A stretch of 64,000 nt of DNA. Source: CAIVAT01 sp964525995 (GTDB lineage: Bacteria > Bacteroidota > Bacteroidia > Bacteroidales > FEN-979). This document shows positions 8,178 through 17,349 of this stretch, piece after piece (position 1 is the first letter of the stretch; every line of letters begins with the position of its first letter). The translations under genes were made by a program, and so were the position numbers. Location of the stretch: positions 79,449 to 143,448 of the forward strand of contig CAZGIM010000012.1 of the NCBI GenBank assembly GCA_964525995.1, read 5' to 3'. Under the pieces are notes generated by a model that was not told the origin of the DNA, made no database searches, and was given only the letters and a program-made list of their open reading frames with translations.

Positions 8178-9455
8178 ATGCACAGGTACCTTACTATTCT
8201 GGGAGAGAAAAAAAACATCCCCCCTTACCCTCATCATAAGGATTATGTCTATCGGGCCTACCAGTTTTTCTCCGCGAAAAGTTTCTGGACGCTGGTAGTT
8301 ATAAATGGTGTATCACAAGCCCTGTTACAGTGGTACCGCCGGTTGCGGTACAGGTATGCCATCCCACTGAATCTGCTCATCGACCCGACCAGCGCCTGTA
8401 ACCTTCGATGCACGGGATGCTGGGCTTCGGATTATGACAAAAAGCGGGAACTTTCGTACGAAAAACTGGACGAAATCATCACCGATGCCCGGAAGTTAGG
8501 GGTTAACAGCATCGTGATGAGTGGCGGTGAGCCCATGATGCGGAAAAACGACATCGTGCGGTTAGCCGGAAAACACAACCGTATGCCTTTTGCCATGTTC
8601 ACCAACGGGACGCTCATCGACAGCGACTTTGCCGGCCAGATGGCTCGTTTAGGGAACCTGAACGCGTTTATCAGCATCGAGGGTTTCAGGGAGATGAACG
8701 ACTTCAGGCGTGGAACTGGTACTTTCGACAGAGTTGTCAGGGCCATGGAAGTACTCCGGAGCAACGATATCGGATTTGGCTTTTCGGTATGCTACCATTC
8801 CCAAAACTATAAAGAGGTCACGGGCGATGCATTCTTAGATTTCCTGCGTGAAAAAGGGGCCTGGATCGGATGGATGTTCAATTACATGCCGGTGGGCAGC
8901 GATGCCGACCCGTCGTTGTGTTGTAATGCCCAACAGCGGGCCTATGTCAACGAAAAACTCGAAGCTTATTCAGCCCGGCACCGGTTCATGATCATCGACT
9001 TTGCCAACATGGGACATAAGGCGATGGGGTGTGTGGGTGCCGGCATTGGATTCGTCCATATCACCTCCGGCGGTGATGTGGAACCCTGTGCATTTAACCA
9101 TTACTCCGATGTAAACATCCATGATAAACCATTACCCGAAGCGCTCGCTTCTCCCTTCTTCAGGAAATTCAGGAAGTTGATGCCTTTCTCAGGAAATGTG
9201 ATGCGTCCCTGTCCGGTAATGGATGTCCCTGAAGCCCTGCTGCAGATCACTCAAATTCCCGGGGTGCACTCTACCCATTTGGGACATCCCGAATCACCCG
9301 ACGAGATTGTAGCGAAGACCCGTCGTGTTGCTGATGAATGGAAACCCGTAGCCGACGATCTTTTCAGCAGGGTTCCTGCCCGTGAAAAGAGGAAGATCAG
9401 GCTCTTCCTGAAGTTTCTTCTCTCCCAGGACGCTGCCAGAAAAGTACCGGACTAA
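8178..9455 (+). CDS. radical SAM protein with C-terminal SPASM-like cysteine region
   Basis: A 425-residue radical SAM enzyme. The cluster motif CX3CX2C is at Cys74, Cys78 and Cys81 (TSACNLRCTGCWASD), followed by the GGEP motif (SGGEPMM) and an ISIEG strand. More cysteines follow at CCNAQQ, GCVGAGIGF, EPCAF and RPCPV, the arrangement of SPASM-type auxiliary cluster domains used by peptide and protein modifying or maturase enzymes. The N-terminal 60 residues include a hydrophobic stretch (FWTLVVINGVSQALLQW) that may bind the membrane. Homologues with this layout are common in Bacteroidetes and mostly uncharacterised. The likely operon partner is the lipoprotein just upstream; whether that is a substrate is unknown. 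Confidence 0.85.
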   Translation: MHRYLTILGEKKNIPPYPHHKDYVYRAYQFFSAKSFWTLVVINGVSQALLQWYRRLRYRYAIPLNLLIDPTSACNLRCTGCWASDYDKKRELSYEKLDEIITDARKLGVNSIVMSGGEPMMRKNDIVRLAGKHNRMPFAMFTNGTLIDSDFAGQMARLGNLNAFISIEGFREMNDFRRGTGTFDRVVRAMEVLRSNDIGFGFSVCYHSQNYKEVTGDAFLDFLREKGAWIGWMFNYMPVGSDADPSLCCNAQQRAYVNEKLEAYSARHRFMIIDFANMGHKAMGCVGAGIGFVHITSGGDVEPCAFNHYSDVNIHDKPLPEALASPFFRKFRKLMPFSGNVMRPCPVMDVPEALLQITQIPGVHSTHLGHPESPDEIVAKTRRVADEWKPVADDLFSRVPAREKRKIRLFLKFLLSQDAARKVPD

Positions 9456-9772
9456 AACAGGGGTCACCCAATGCAGGTGGCCCAAAAAATAAACATGAGT
9501 ACATAAAGAGACTGTTAAAATTTACGATTGACATGATTTACGATTGACGATTGAAGAAATTCGATTTCGGATTAACAGTTATTTTCCTATGGAATGATCT
9601 TATATCTTTAGTGTTGAAATTAACCGGCGCCCAAAATTTGAAAGTAAAATTCGTCGATCTGGTATCCATACGTCATTTGTTTTCATTCGTAAATCGTAAA
9701 TCATGTCAATCGTAAATAGATAGGTTTTAACCTGGTAAACTAAATTTAAACAGACTCTAAAAACTGAATATT
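9456..9772. other. intergenic region with long inverted repeat
   Basis: This 317-base gap holds a perfect 25-base inverted repeat (9521-9545 and 9692-9716) described separately. Between the arms lie 146 bases of AT-rich sequence without a credible open frame. No clear promoter box is seen in front of the membrane protein gene at 9773. Confidence 0.5.
9521..9716. repeat. 25-bp perfect inverted repeat with 146-bp spacer, built from ACGATTG words
   Basis: The left arm (9521-9545) is the exact reverse complement of the right arm (9692-9716). Beyond the 25 paired bases the match continues imperfectly for about 10 more (left GACGATTGAAG against TACGAATGAAA). The arms are made of the heptamer ACGATTG, seen at 9524-9530, 9540-9546 and 9547-9553 on the left. 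It lies between the radical SAM gene and a small membrane protein gene. In RNA it could form a long stem with a large loop; in DNA it has the shape of a small non-autonomous element, but I see no flanking direct repeat that would show transposition. Confidence 0.8.
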
Positions 9773-10231
9773 ATGTCAAGGAAGATAGATTTGCTGCCAT
9801 ACCGGTTCAAGTATTACGGGGTCGGATTGACGATGGCAGGTTTGGTTATGCTTGCCGGTTATGTCTGGTTCGATTTCAGGATCACGGCACCCGTATGGGC
9901 CATCCTGTCATCTTTTCTAGAGACCCGGGCATTTACGGTGACCACCACCAACCTGACCGATGAACTGCTCATGATCGCCTTGTTGTGCGGACTTTCGTTT
10001 ATGGTCTTGGCGGAAGAGAAACATGAGAAACGCCGTTATGTGGTTTTGAGGCTAAAGGCCTGGATGAGTGCGTTTACCCTCAACACTGCACTGCTTCTGT
10101 TTACGGTAATTTTTTTCTACGGAACCGCCTTTATCACTATTCTTGCGGTAAACCTTTATTCGACTGCAGTCGTCTATCTCATTATCTTTCACCGGTTATT
10201 AAGGAAAGAAAGATCGGGGGAAAAGTCTTGA
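9773..10231 (+). CDS. small four-helix membrane protein, unknown
   Basis: A 152-residue integral membrane protein. Four hydrophobic segments are visible at about residues 15-33 (YYGVGLTMAGLVMLAGYVWF), 63-80 (LLMIALLCGLSFMVLA), 95-115 (AFTLNTALLLFTVIFFYGTA) and 116-138 (ITILAVNLYSTAVVYLIIF), with positively charged loops (EKHEKRRYVVLRLK) and a charged tail (RKERSGEKS). No family recognised. It converges with the receiver gene at 10248, with only 16 bases between the stops. Membership of the upstream radical SAM operon is possible but the 317-base gap with an inverted repeat argues against it. Confidence 0.7.
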   Translation: MSRKIDLLPYRFKYYGVGLTMAGLVMLAGYVWFDFRITAPVWAILSSFLETRAFTVTTTNLTDELLMIALLCGLSFMVLAEEKHEKRRYVVLRLKAWMSAFTLNTALLLFTVIFFYGTAFITILAVNLYSTAVVYLIIFHRLLRKERSGEKS

Positions 10232-10247
10232 ACAGGGCCTGTATTAA

Positions 10248-10631
10248 TCAGAGTTCCGCAAGGATCTGCGCGATTTTCTCAAAGGCATGTTCATCTTTCA
10301 CCACATACTGTTCTGCTCCTTTCTGGATGGTCTGAAGCGCAACGGCATACCGTTCCTGGCTTGAAAGCATGACGACGCGTATGGCGGGATAATGTTTCTT
10401 GATCACCTGAAGGATTTCCAACCCGTTGGCTGCATCCTTCTGAACCGTATTCATATAAAAATCGAGGATGACCAAATCGGGTCCCGAACCAAGCTGCTTC
10501 AGACATGCTTCGCCGGTATGGAAAATCTGAACTTCGTGCAGGATCTTGCGGGTCAGGTAGTCTTTTAATGCTTCCGTGAGCATCGGATCATCATCGACAA
10601 TGAAAATCTTTTTAGGTTTGGTGAAATCCAT
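10248..10631 (-). CDS. single-domain response regulator (CheY-like receiver)
   Basis: A 127-residue stand-alone receiver. The acidic pocket is Asp13-Asp14-Asp15 (IFIVDDDP), the phospho-acceptor is Asp57 in VILDFYM, the switch Ser/Thr is in VVMLSSQ, and the conserved Lys is in YVVKDE. There is no output domain, so it probably acts by protein contact or in a phosphorelay. The gene is about 140 bases downstream of the hybrid kinase with an HPt domain on the same strand, so it could receive phosphate from that HPt; this is inference from position. Confidence 0.9.
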   Translation of the reverse strand: MDFTKPKKIFIVDDDPMLTEALKDYLTRKILHEVQIFHTGEACLKQLGSGPDLVILDFYMNTVQKDAANGLEILQVIKKHYPAIRVVMLSSQERYAVALQTIQKGAEQYVVKDEHAFEKIAQILAEL

Positions 10632-10769
10632 GGGTACAAATTTTTCGTAAAGATAACAATCTCACCCGGAAAATTCATGAATTTTCTCTCTGTGGTTCTG
10701 TGTAAAAAAATATGTCAGCAAATAATGAAAATCTTCTCCAGCATGATTTTTCCGGACCCCTGTTTCGGC

Positions 10770-13700
10770 TCAAACGGATGGCGTGACACGCCATTCATTC
10801 AGTTCCCCAATGGCTTTTTCGACGAGAAGGATCAGTTGTTCCGATTCATTTGCAATATTTTCAGCTCCGGGATCCTGCCTGCACAACTGTTCCAGGTCGG
10901 CAGCCCTCTTTTTGGCTTCCTCCATCCCCATCATCACCCACCTTGTTTTAAAACCATGCACCTGAGTGGCAATCTCCGCCGCATCACCCTTCGTGAACGC
11001 ATTTCGGATCTGATCGATCAGATGGGGAGCCGAATCGAGAAACATCATGATATATTTCCGCATCTGATCCCGGTTCCCTTCACAAAACTTTTCAAGGTAG
11101 GCGAGGTTGGTGGCTGAATCTGCTCCCTGCGACTGCCGGGAATGGGCCGGTTCAGGTTCCTTTGATCTGTACCGGACGGGGATATGGAGAGCTTCGGCAA
11201 TACTCCCGATCAATTGCGAAGGGGTAAAGGGCTTTGGAATAAAAGAGTTCATCCCGGCTTCGCGACACCGATCCAGGTCCGACTTCAAAACACTGGCAGT
11301 AAGGGCAATGATTGGAATATCCCTTCGCTGTGGGGGCAAATTCTGACGAAGATAGCGGGTTGCCTCCAACCCGTCCATGACCGGCATCTGGACATCCATC
11401 AAGATGGCATCGTACGTATTTTTTAAGGCCAGGTCAATGACCTCGCGGCCGTTCAGGGCGGTCGTGATGTTCACATCGGCTCCTGCCCTCAGCGTGTCAC
11501 CGGCCACGATCAGGTTGTACTCATGGTCATCGGCAATGAGGAGGGAGTGTCCGTTGAGGATCGTACCGTCGATGTTCTCTTCCGAATTTTTTCGTTCCTG
11601 CAGTCTTTCAGGTGATCCCTGCGGGAAACACAGGTCGAATGAGAAGGTCGTCCCTTCACCCGGCCGGCTTTCGACGTGGATGACTCCTCCCATCAGGGTG
11701 ACAAGATTTTTCGAGATGGTCAGTCCCAGCCCGGTTCCGCCGAATCTGCGGGTATCGGAACTGCTTGCCTGCGAAAACTCCTCAAACACGGTCTTCAGCT
11801 TGTCGGAGGGGATCCCGATTCCGGTATCGGCGACGGAAAACCTTACCGAGATCATTCCTTCCGGCCCCGGATTCCCCGGTCCGACAAAGATCATCACCGA
11901 ACCGCGTTCCGTAAATTTGACAGCATTCCCGGCCAGATTGATCAGGATCTGGTTGAGCCTGACGGGATCGCCTATGACGATGTCGTTAACGTCAGGATGT
12001 ACGCTGCCCGAAAGCTCCAATCCCTTTTCAGCGGCTTTATAGCGCATGGTCTGTATTATCTGGTCCAGTAAGTCGTGCAAGGAAAAGTCGATGGTTTCGA
12101 GTTCGGTTTTTCCCGCTTCGATCTTGGCCAGATCCAGTATATCGTTGATAAGATGAAGTAAAACGGCCGAGGATTGCCTGATACCGTTCAGATAGGTCAT
12201 TTGATCCTCCCTTGGGTTTTTCCCGATCAACAGATTGGTCATTCCGACTACGGCATTCATCGGGGTACGGATCTCATGGCTCATGTTGGCTAAAAATTGT
12301 TGTTTGAATCGTTCCGATGCCTCCGCTTTCCGGCGCATCTGCTCCGCCACCTCTTTTTCTGCCGCTATAAGCCGGTTCTTCTCTTCCAATTGCTTTTTGG
12401 TTTTACGGATGTACCACGACCGCAATAGGACGCCAAGTGTCAGCAGCAGCAGGATGAGTACCCCGGCTAAAAAGTTCTGTCGCTGGCGTTCCTTCTTCTG
12501 CTGAAGGTCGCGGAGGGCAAACTCTTTTCTTCGTTCCGAATCCTCTCTTTCATACCGGGAAATGTTGTTCTCATTGCGGAACCGTTGCAGGGAATCGTTC
12601 AGGTGAAAATATGCTTCTGCGAAAATAACTGAACGGGCAATGTTTCCCGTACCCTTGTAAAAAGTGAACAGATCGATCAGATATTTCTGTTGAAGCGGCG
12701 CAGAGCCTACTTCAACAGCTTCATGATAGGCCCTGAGAAGGTAGCTGCCCGCCGATTCCCGGTCATTCCGGATCAGGTAATATTTGTAAAAGAGGTAATC
12801 CACCTCCATTCTGCCGATCCCACCTTCGACCGGCAGATCGACGCTGTCGCAGAGCTTTTTCATCTTTTGCAGCTGCTCATAGGCGGCCGGAGCATCATCC
12901 ATTTGTAACCTGAGCTCTATTGATAAGGCTAACAGAACGGCGGTATAATCGATCCTGAATGACTGGATTCCTTTTGAAAGTGCGCTGTCCAAATAGTTCA
13001 GGGCATCTTTCGGTTTGTCTTCCTCCTTGGCGATCAGCGCCCGGGTCAGATAACAAAATTGCGACCGGAACGGGTCGGGGGCTGCACGGCCGGCTGAATC
13101 GGCCATTTTCAGGTACATAGAGGCACGCCTTAGGTTCCCCCATTTTGCATAGTTGTAACCAATCACCGACAATTCATCGGCATATCCGGAGGGGGAAAAG
13201 GTTTCATAGATCTCCAGCGCTTTGAAATAGTAGGTAAATGCCTGTTCATAATCACCCTTCATGCTGAAATACCCCGCCAGTCCGTGAAAACAGCCCGCCA
13301 TATTCTCTTTTGGTCCGGTGAGCGTGTAATCGACCAGCTTTGAACGGTAAAAATTCAACTTCTGTTCCTGCCGGCCAATCCGGTCGAACAGTGCCGCCAC
13401 GGAGGTCAGATAACTGTTGAATCCGAAGCGATACGACCCATTATCAAGTTCATCAATGGCCTGTATGAAAAGCTGCAGCGCCGAGTCGGGACGGTTTCCA
13501 TTTAAGAATTCCTGTCCAGCTAACAGGTAACGGTATGGTTGCGGATCGACTGCCCGGAACCGATCGTTGAGGGTGAGCAGTTCGCGGAGCAGGTCGATAG
13601 TTGAATCGGGCGGAAACAGGTTATGGCCGGTATTCACAAGGACTATCAGAGCCTGAAGCCGCTTCTGCCCTGGTTCCCTTACCTGTCGTGCATCAGCCAT

Positions 13701-13793
13701 AATTTCCTTCAAGGATGGTTCCTGATAGCGGTTTCGTGAAAATGCCGGTACTACAACAACAAGAAAAAGAAGGAACAAGGACTTTGACTTCAT
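10770..13793 (-). CDS. TPR hybrid histidine kinase with receiver and HPt domains
   Basis: A 1007-residue phosphorelay protein. A signal peptide (MKSKSLFLLFLVVVVPAFSR) leads into a periplasmic, all-helical region of TPR-like repeats (about 30-405; for example DYEQAFTYYFKALEIYE and PKDALNYLDSAL). A membrane segment is at 441-461, then a coiled coil, HisKA with His506 (ANMSHEIRTPMNAVVG), ATPase (NLAGNAVKF, DTGIGIP, GTGLGLTI), a receiver at about 750-870 with Asp800 (AILMDVQMPVMDG) and Lys854, and a C-terminal HPt domain with His946 (QVHGFKTRW). The chain therefore contains three relay steps and a final HPt that could phosphorylate a separate receiver such as that at 10248. The ligand of the TPR region is unknown. 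The promoter region has a -7 box and a hairpin. Confidence 0.92.
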   Translation of the reverse strand: MKSKSLFLLFLVVVVPAFSRNRYQEPSLKEIMADARQVREPGQKRLQALIVLVNTGHNLFPPDSTIDLLRELLTLNDRFRAVDPQPYRYLLAGQEFLNGNRPDSALQLFIQAIDELDNGSYRFGFNSYLTSVAALFDRIGRQEQKLNFYRSKLVDYTLTGPKENMAGCFHGLAGYFSMKGDYEQAFTYYFKALEIYETFSPSGYADELSVIGYNYAKWGNLRRASMYLKMADSAGRAAPDPFRSQFCYLTRALIAKEEDKPKDALNYLDSALSKGIQSFRIDYTAVLLALSIELRLQMDDAPAAYEQLQKMKKLCDSVDLPVEGGIGRMEVDYLFYKYYLIRNDRESAGSYLLRAYHEAVEVGSAPLQQKYLIDLFTFYKGTGNIARSVIFAEAYFHLNDSLQRFRNENNISRYEREDSERRKEFALRDLQQKKERQRQNFLAGVLILLLLTLGVLLRSWYIRKTKKQLEEKNRLIAAEKEVAEQMRRKAEASERFKQQFLANMSHEIRTPMNAVVGMTNLLIGKNPREDQMTYLNGIRQSSAVLLHLINDILDLAKIEAGKTELETIDFSLHDLLDQIIQTMRYKAAEKGLELSGSVHPDVNDIVIGDPVRLNQILINLAGNAVKFTERGSVMIFVGPGNPGPEGMISVRFSVADTGIGIPSDKLKTVFEEFSQASSSDTRRFGGTGLGLTISKNLVTLMGGVIHVESRPGEGTTFSFDLCFPQGSPERLQERKNSEENIDGTILNGHSLLIADDHEYNLIVAGDTLRAGADVNITTALNGREVIDLALKNTYDAILMDVQMPVMDGLEATRYLRQNLPPQRRDIPIIALTASVLKSDLDRCREAGMNSFIPKPFTPSQLIGSIAEALHIPVRYRSKEPEPAHSRQSQGADSATNLAYLEKFCEGNRDQMRKYIMMFLDSAPHLIDQIRNAFTKGDAAEIATQVHGFKTRWVMMGMEEAKKRAADLEQLCRQDPGAENIANESEQLILLVEKAIGELNEWRVTPSV

Positions 13794-13808
13794 GGTACAA
13801 GATTTTGT

Positions 13809-13825
13809 TCAGGGATGTACCCTGA
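13809..13825. promoter_or_regulatory. inverted repeat in the leader of the TPR hybrid kinase
   Basis: TCAGGG, five bases (ATGTA), CCCTGA: a perfect 6-bp inverted repeat just downstream of the -7 box at 13826-13833 and 16 bases in front of the ATG at 13793. It overlaps the predicted transcription start, so it could be an operator or an RNA hairpin near the ribosome site. Function not shown. Confidence 0.4.
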
Positions 13826-13833
13826 CAAAATTA
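13826..13833 (-). promoter_or_regulatory. candidate -7 box for the TPR hybrid kinase
   Basis: CAAAATTA on the plus strand reads TAATTTTG on the minus strand, an exact TAnnTTTG match about 33 bases from the kinase start. No good -33 box is seen at the normal spacing. Confidence 0.4.
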
Positions 13834-13899
13834 ATCGATCTTTTCCAACTTCCTGAAGACTGAAAAGAGTGTGAATTTTTTTTTAATCGTCTCTTTTTG

Positions 13900-13907
13900 T
13901 ACATTTG
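13900..13907 (+). promoter_or_regulatory. candidate -7 box for the double-PAS kinase
   Basis: TACATTTG matches TAnnTTTG on the plus strand, about 85 bases before the kinase start. A run of T occupies the place of the -33 box. It sits back to back with the minus-strand box at 13826, so the two kinases would be transcribed divergently. Confidence 0.45.
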
Positions 13908-13991
13908 TGATATATTGATACCGGCTCGATATTTTCCTGCCTTTGTTCTTTTTAGATGCCAATGGGCTTTTGATCCTGTTCCGATCGTTTG

Positions 13992-15533
13992 ATGACGATC
14001 CTCCCGCCGGTTATTGAATCAGATATGGCAGAGTTTGAGTATGATCCGGATGATCGCATTTTCAGGAAGATTTTTGAAACAAGTCTCCTGGGAATGGCGT
14101 TTATCAATCCTGACTTTTACTATGTGAAGGTCAATGAGGCATATTGTTCCCTGATGGGGTATTCCGAACCGGAACTTATGCTGTTGCGGTTTTCCGATAT
14201 CACACATCCCGACCATCTGGCTGCCGACCTGGAAGCTGCGCATCAATTGTTACATGGCGAAATCCAGGTTTATCAGACGGAGAAGCGGTATATCAGAAAA
14301 GATGGACAGGTAATCTGGGGCGCAATTCGTATCTCTGTTGTCGAGGATACCGATCGGAAAACCTTGAACATGATTGCCATGGTCGAGGATATAACCGATC
14401 GGAAAAAGATGGAAATGAGGCTCCGCGACAATGCCTATCTGTTGGCTGAGGTGCAGAAAATTTCCAAGGTCGGGGGATGGGAATACGATGTACGAACCGG
14501 AAATTCGACCTTTACCAATGAAGTCTATGATATCTTAGGTACCCGCATACGGAGTCACGAGGAGGCTTTTCAATATTTTTATCCCGATCACCGGCTTTTG
14601 GTTCAGGAATCATTTCAAAAGGCGTTGCAAAAGGGAGAACCCTATGACGTGGAGGTCAGGTTCATCAATGCTCAGAAAAAACAACTCTGGGTAAAGACCT
14701 CCGGCACTCCCGTCTATGAGGGGGGAAAGATTGTCAGAATCATCGGGACTCTGATCGATATCACCGAACGCAAGCATGCCGAACTCGAGATCAAAAGGAT
14801 GAATGTCGAGCTGGCTGAGTCGAATGCTACGAAGGATAAATTTTTCTCCATCATCGCGCACGACTTGCGAAGTCCTTTCAATGCCTTGTTAGGCCTGACC
14901 CAACTGATAGCAAATCCTGAGGAAAATCTCTCGTTGGAAGAGACCCGTCAGATAGCGGGTCGCGTGAACAAACTGCTCAACTCCCAGTTCGACTTCCTTC
15001 AAAACCTTCTGGAATGGTCGCGATTGCAGCAAGGACGTATGGAATTAAATCCGGTTAAGGTAAATCTTTACCAGGTCGCCTCAAAGGCTGTCGATCTGTT
15101 AATGGGGAATATTCTGAGGAAGGAACTTACGATCATCAACAACATTGACACAAGCCTGGAGATTTGTGCCGATCAGGAGATGATCCGTTCGGTCTTTCTG
15201 AACCTGATCTCCAATTCCGTGAAATTCACCCATAAAAACGGGAAGATAACCCTCGACGCCCTGAGGGACCATGACATGGTTGAGATTGCCATCAACGATA
15301 CCGGCGTTGGCATCAGCGAAGAGGAGCTCGACAAGCTGTTTCAGTTGGAGACCATCTTTACGAAAAAAGGTACGGAAGGAGAAAAGGGGACCGGGTTGGG
15401 AATCATTCTCTGCAACGACATGATCGAGAAACATCACGGTACCATCGAAATTTATTCGGAGGTGAATGTCGGCACCACCGTAAAACTTTGCCTGCCCACC
15501 ACACACCCCGAAAACCCTGTGACAACGAAATAA
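13992..15533 (+). CDS. soluble double-PAS sensor histidine kinase
   Basis: A 513-residue protein from the ATG at 13992; an alternative ATG at 14025 (MAEFEYDPDD) would also keep all domains. There is no signal peptide or membrane segment. PAS domains occupy about residues 25-138 (VKVNEAYCSLMGYSEPELML) and 150-262 (GWEYDVRTGNSTFTNEVYDI, ending LIDITERKH). HisKA has His290 in FSIIAHDLRSPFNALLG, and the ATPase domain has LNLISNSVKFT, DTGVGIS and GTGLGIILCND. It is a paralogue of the kinases at 257 and 5282. No response regulator adjoins it directly, and it ends facing the metallophosphoesterase gene. Confidence 0.9.
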   Translation: MTILPPVIESDMAEFEYDPDDRIFRKIFETSLLGMAFINPDFYYVKVNEAYCSLMGYSEPELMLLRFSDITHPDHLAADLEAAHQLLHGEIQVYQTEKRYIRKDGQVIWGAIRISVVEDTDRKTLNMIAMVEDITDRKKMEMRLRDNAYLLAEVQKISKVGGWEYDVRTGNSTFTNEVYDILGTRIRSHEEAFQYFYPDHRLLVQESFQKALQKGEPYDVEVRFINAQKKQLWVKTSGTPVYEGGKIVRIIGTLIDITERKHAELEIKRMNVELAESNATKDKFFSIIAHDLRSPFNALLGLTQLIANPEENLSLEETRQIAGRVNKLLNSQFDFLQNLLEWSRLQQGRMELNPVKVNLYQVASKAVDLLMGNILRKELTIINNIDTSLEICADQEMIRSVFLNLISNSVKFTHKNGKITLDALRDHDMVEIAINDTGVGISEEELDKLFQLETIFTKKGTEGEKGTGLGIILCNDMIEKHHGTIEIYSEVNVGTTVKLCLPTTHPENPVTTK

Positions 15534-15574
15534 AAACTGCCTGGCAAGACCGGGAAAGCACAGGGCAATTAGCC

Positions 15575-17230
15575 TCAGCGTTTGTTACTTACCGGAATTT
15601 GTTGGGAAGCCAGAAGTTTAGGAGCAAAAAAATCCGGAGTTCCGCCACTCTGATCGGCATTAAACTGATAGAGCCCAACCCGGTCGTTTCCGGTACCCGT
15701 AAACGATCCCGGCCAGATCAGCAAGTAGGTTCGAACAGGCTTTGACGTCAGTCCCTGATTGACCCATGAACCGGAATTGGCATAGATTCCTTGCGGCTCC
15801 GACCCGGATGAACAAACTTTCACCTCGGGGTTGTGGGTATGTCCGAAAACCACCACCCGGTATTTCACCGGCGCCAGCGCCGACATGTACTCATACACTG
15901 CAGTCAGGAAAAGGTCACTCCTGCTGTTTAAAATCGCCATGGCGACCGGAATGGGGACCGGCATGCCATTCATCGTCAGGGTTGACGGCCAGAGTTCTTC
16001 GATGGAGGCGTTGTACATGTCGCGAATGCCGTTGAAGGAGCAGGGGCCCGGATACCTGTCGATTCCGGTCATCAGGATATTTGCCGAATCGGGATGAACG
16101 GTCATTTTATATTGAACCACGAGGTATTCGTAAGCCAGGGTCCAGGCAAGAAGAAATTCCAATCCGTTTGCCGCATCGTTTTCCGCAATCCGGTCAGTGG
16201 CAATCCGGTCTTTCAATCCCTGGGCATTAAGCCGTGATATGAAAAAACCCGGAGGAAGGATTTGTCCCGGATTGATCAGGGGCTGCGGACAACAGAAGAA
16301 ATCGTACCGGTGCCCATGTTCCATCGCCATTTCCGGTACCGGTGAATACCTCCCCAGCCCTTTGGAGTCGGCCTGCCAGATCACGCCCGGGATGATCTCC
16401 TCCAGCGTTTGACGGTCAAGCAGCATGTCGTGATTTCCGGGAATATAAACCAGTTTCATGGCTCCGTCGGATGCGATGGTCCTCAACCGGTCGATTACCG
16501 GCTTATTCACAGGGGCGGTGGCGACCGACTTGAAAAAATCACGTGAATCACGGATACCGGAGGCGGTATCGAACGGTATATCCCGGTAAGGAATGGTCCA
16601 TTCATCGAAAAGATCGCCCAAGATCACCACTTCTCTTACCTGCTTTGAGTCGATCACATCCTCTAACAAGGCCGTCAAAGCTTTCTGGTTTTCGCTGAAC
16701 CAGCAATATTTCTGAGCTACTCCCCGCGCTTCCCCCATGTGAATATCGCTGATACAAAGGATGGCGTCACGGCCGGTAGTACCGCTACCGTCGTACAACG
16801 AACTGGTCCTGAATTCCAGTACCCGGGTTTTCGTGAACGCCGCTCCTGACAACGATTTCAGCTTTGTGGTGAGGGTGATATAATAGTTAGCACCTTCATC
16901 CAATTTAAATCCGGGCTTGAATTTCACAACGACGCTGCGTCCGGCAGTGATCAGGGTACAGGCCGTATCAAGCTTCTTCGTTACATCCGAAAAAATGATA
17001 CTCCCATCAACAGTTGCGGGATCGATTGCCTGGCTGAATTCCATTTCAACCGACGGCTCCCGGGTATTGATGGGATAAAATACGCCGTTTTTCAGCGTTA
17101 GTTTCGGCAATTTAACGTCCAGTTCACATAGCTTGTATTCGGTTTCTCCCTTTTTGCAGGCGAATTGGAACAGGCAGGAGATGACAACCAGCGGAATTGC
17201 CAGAAGTATGAAAATGCGACGATTACTCAT
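15575..17230 (-). CDS. metallophosphoesterase lipoprotein with Ig-like N-terminal domain
   Basis: A 551-residue lipoprotein (LVVISCLFQFACKKGE; probable acylated Cys25). Residues about 40-145 form an Ig-like domain of the SbsA/Big_5 type, with the phrases PSVEMEFSQAIDP and GANYYITLTTKLKSLSG. The calcineurin-type phosphoesterase core follows with all metal motifs: CISDIHMGE, ILGDLFDEW, IPGNHDML, a His-bearing EHGHRYDFF and VFGHTHNPEV. The order SDIH/GDLFDEW/GHTH resembles LpxH-like and related phosphoesterases, but the Ig domain, the large insert between GNHD and GHTH and the extracytoplasmic location argue against a lipid A role. The substrate is not predictable. Divergent from the DNA-repair-type pair at 17488. 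Confidence 0.85.
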   Translation of the reverse strand: MSNRRIFILLAIPLVVISCLFQFACKKGETEYKLCELDVKLPKLTLKNGVFYPINTREPSVEMEFSQAIDPATVDGSIIFSDVTKKLDTACTLITAGRSVVVKFKPGFKLDEGANYYITLTTKLKSLSGAAFTKTRVLEFRTSSLYDGSGTTGRDAILCISDIHMGEARGVAQKYCWFSENQKALTALLEDVIDSKQVREVVILGDLFDEWTIPYRDIPFDTASGIRDSRDFFKSVATAPVNKPVIDRLRTIASDGAMKLVYIPGNHDMLLDRQTLEEIIPGVIWQADSKGLGRYSPVPEMAMEHGHRYDFFCCPQPLINPGQILPPGFFISRLNAQGLKDRIATDRIAENDAANGLEFLLAWTLAYEYLVVQYKMTVHPDSANILMTGIDRYPGPCSFNGIRDMYNASIEELWPSTLTMNGMPVPIPVAMAILNSRSDLFLTAVYEYMSALAPVKYRVVVFGHTHNPEVKVCSSGSEPQGIYANSGSWVNQGLTSKPVRTYLLIWPGSFTGTGNDRVGLYQFNADQSGGTPDFFAPKLLASQQIPVSNKR

Positions 17231-17349
17231 GGTAATGTGATTATATTTTCAACAGTAAAATTAGATAAAAACTTCACGGGTAACCAGTTCCACTTTTAAA
17301 TATTGACTTTAAATAATTTTTTGTTTGTCGATTTTTCCTATATTAGAAA

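Noticed and set aside
10232..10247. Short GC hairpin ACAGG/CCTGT between convergent genes as terminator
   Set aside because: The stem is only five base pairs with a one-base loop, too small to support.
11377..12042. 221-residue plus-strand frame opposite the hybrid kinase
   Set aside because: It lies opposite the conserved ATPase and receiver domains and has no recognisable family.
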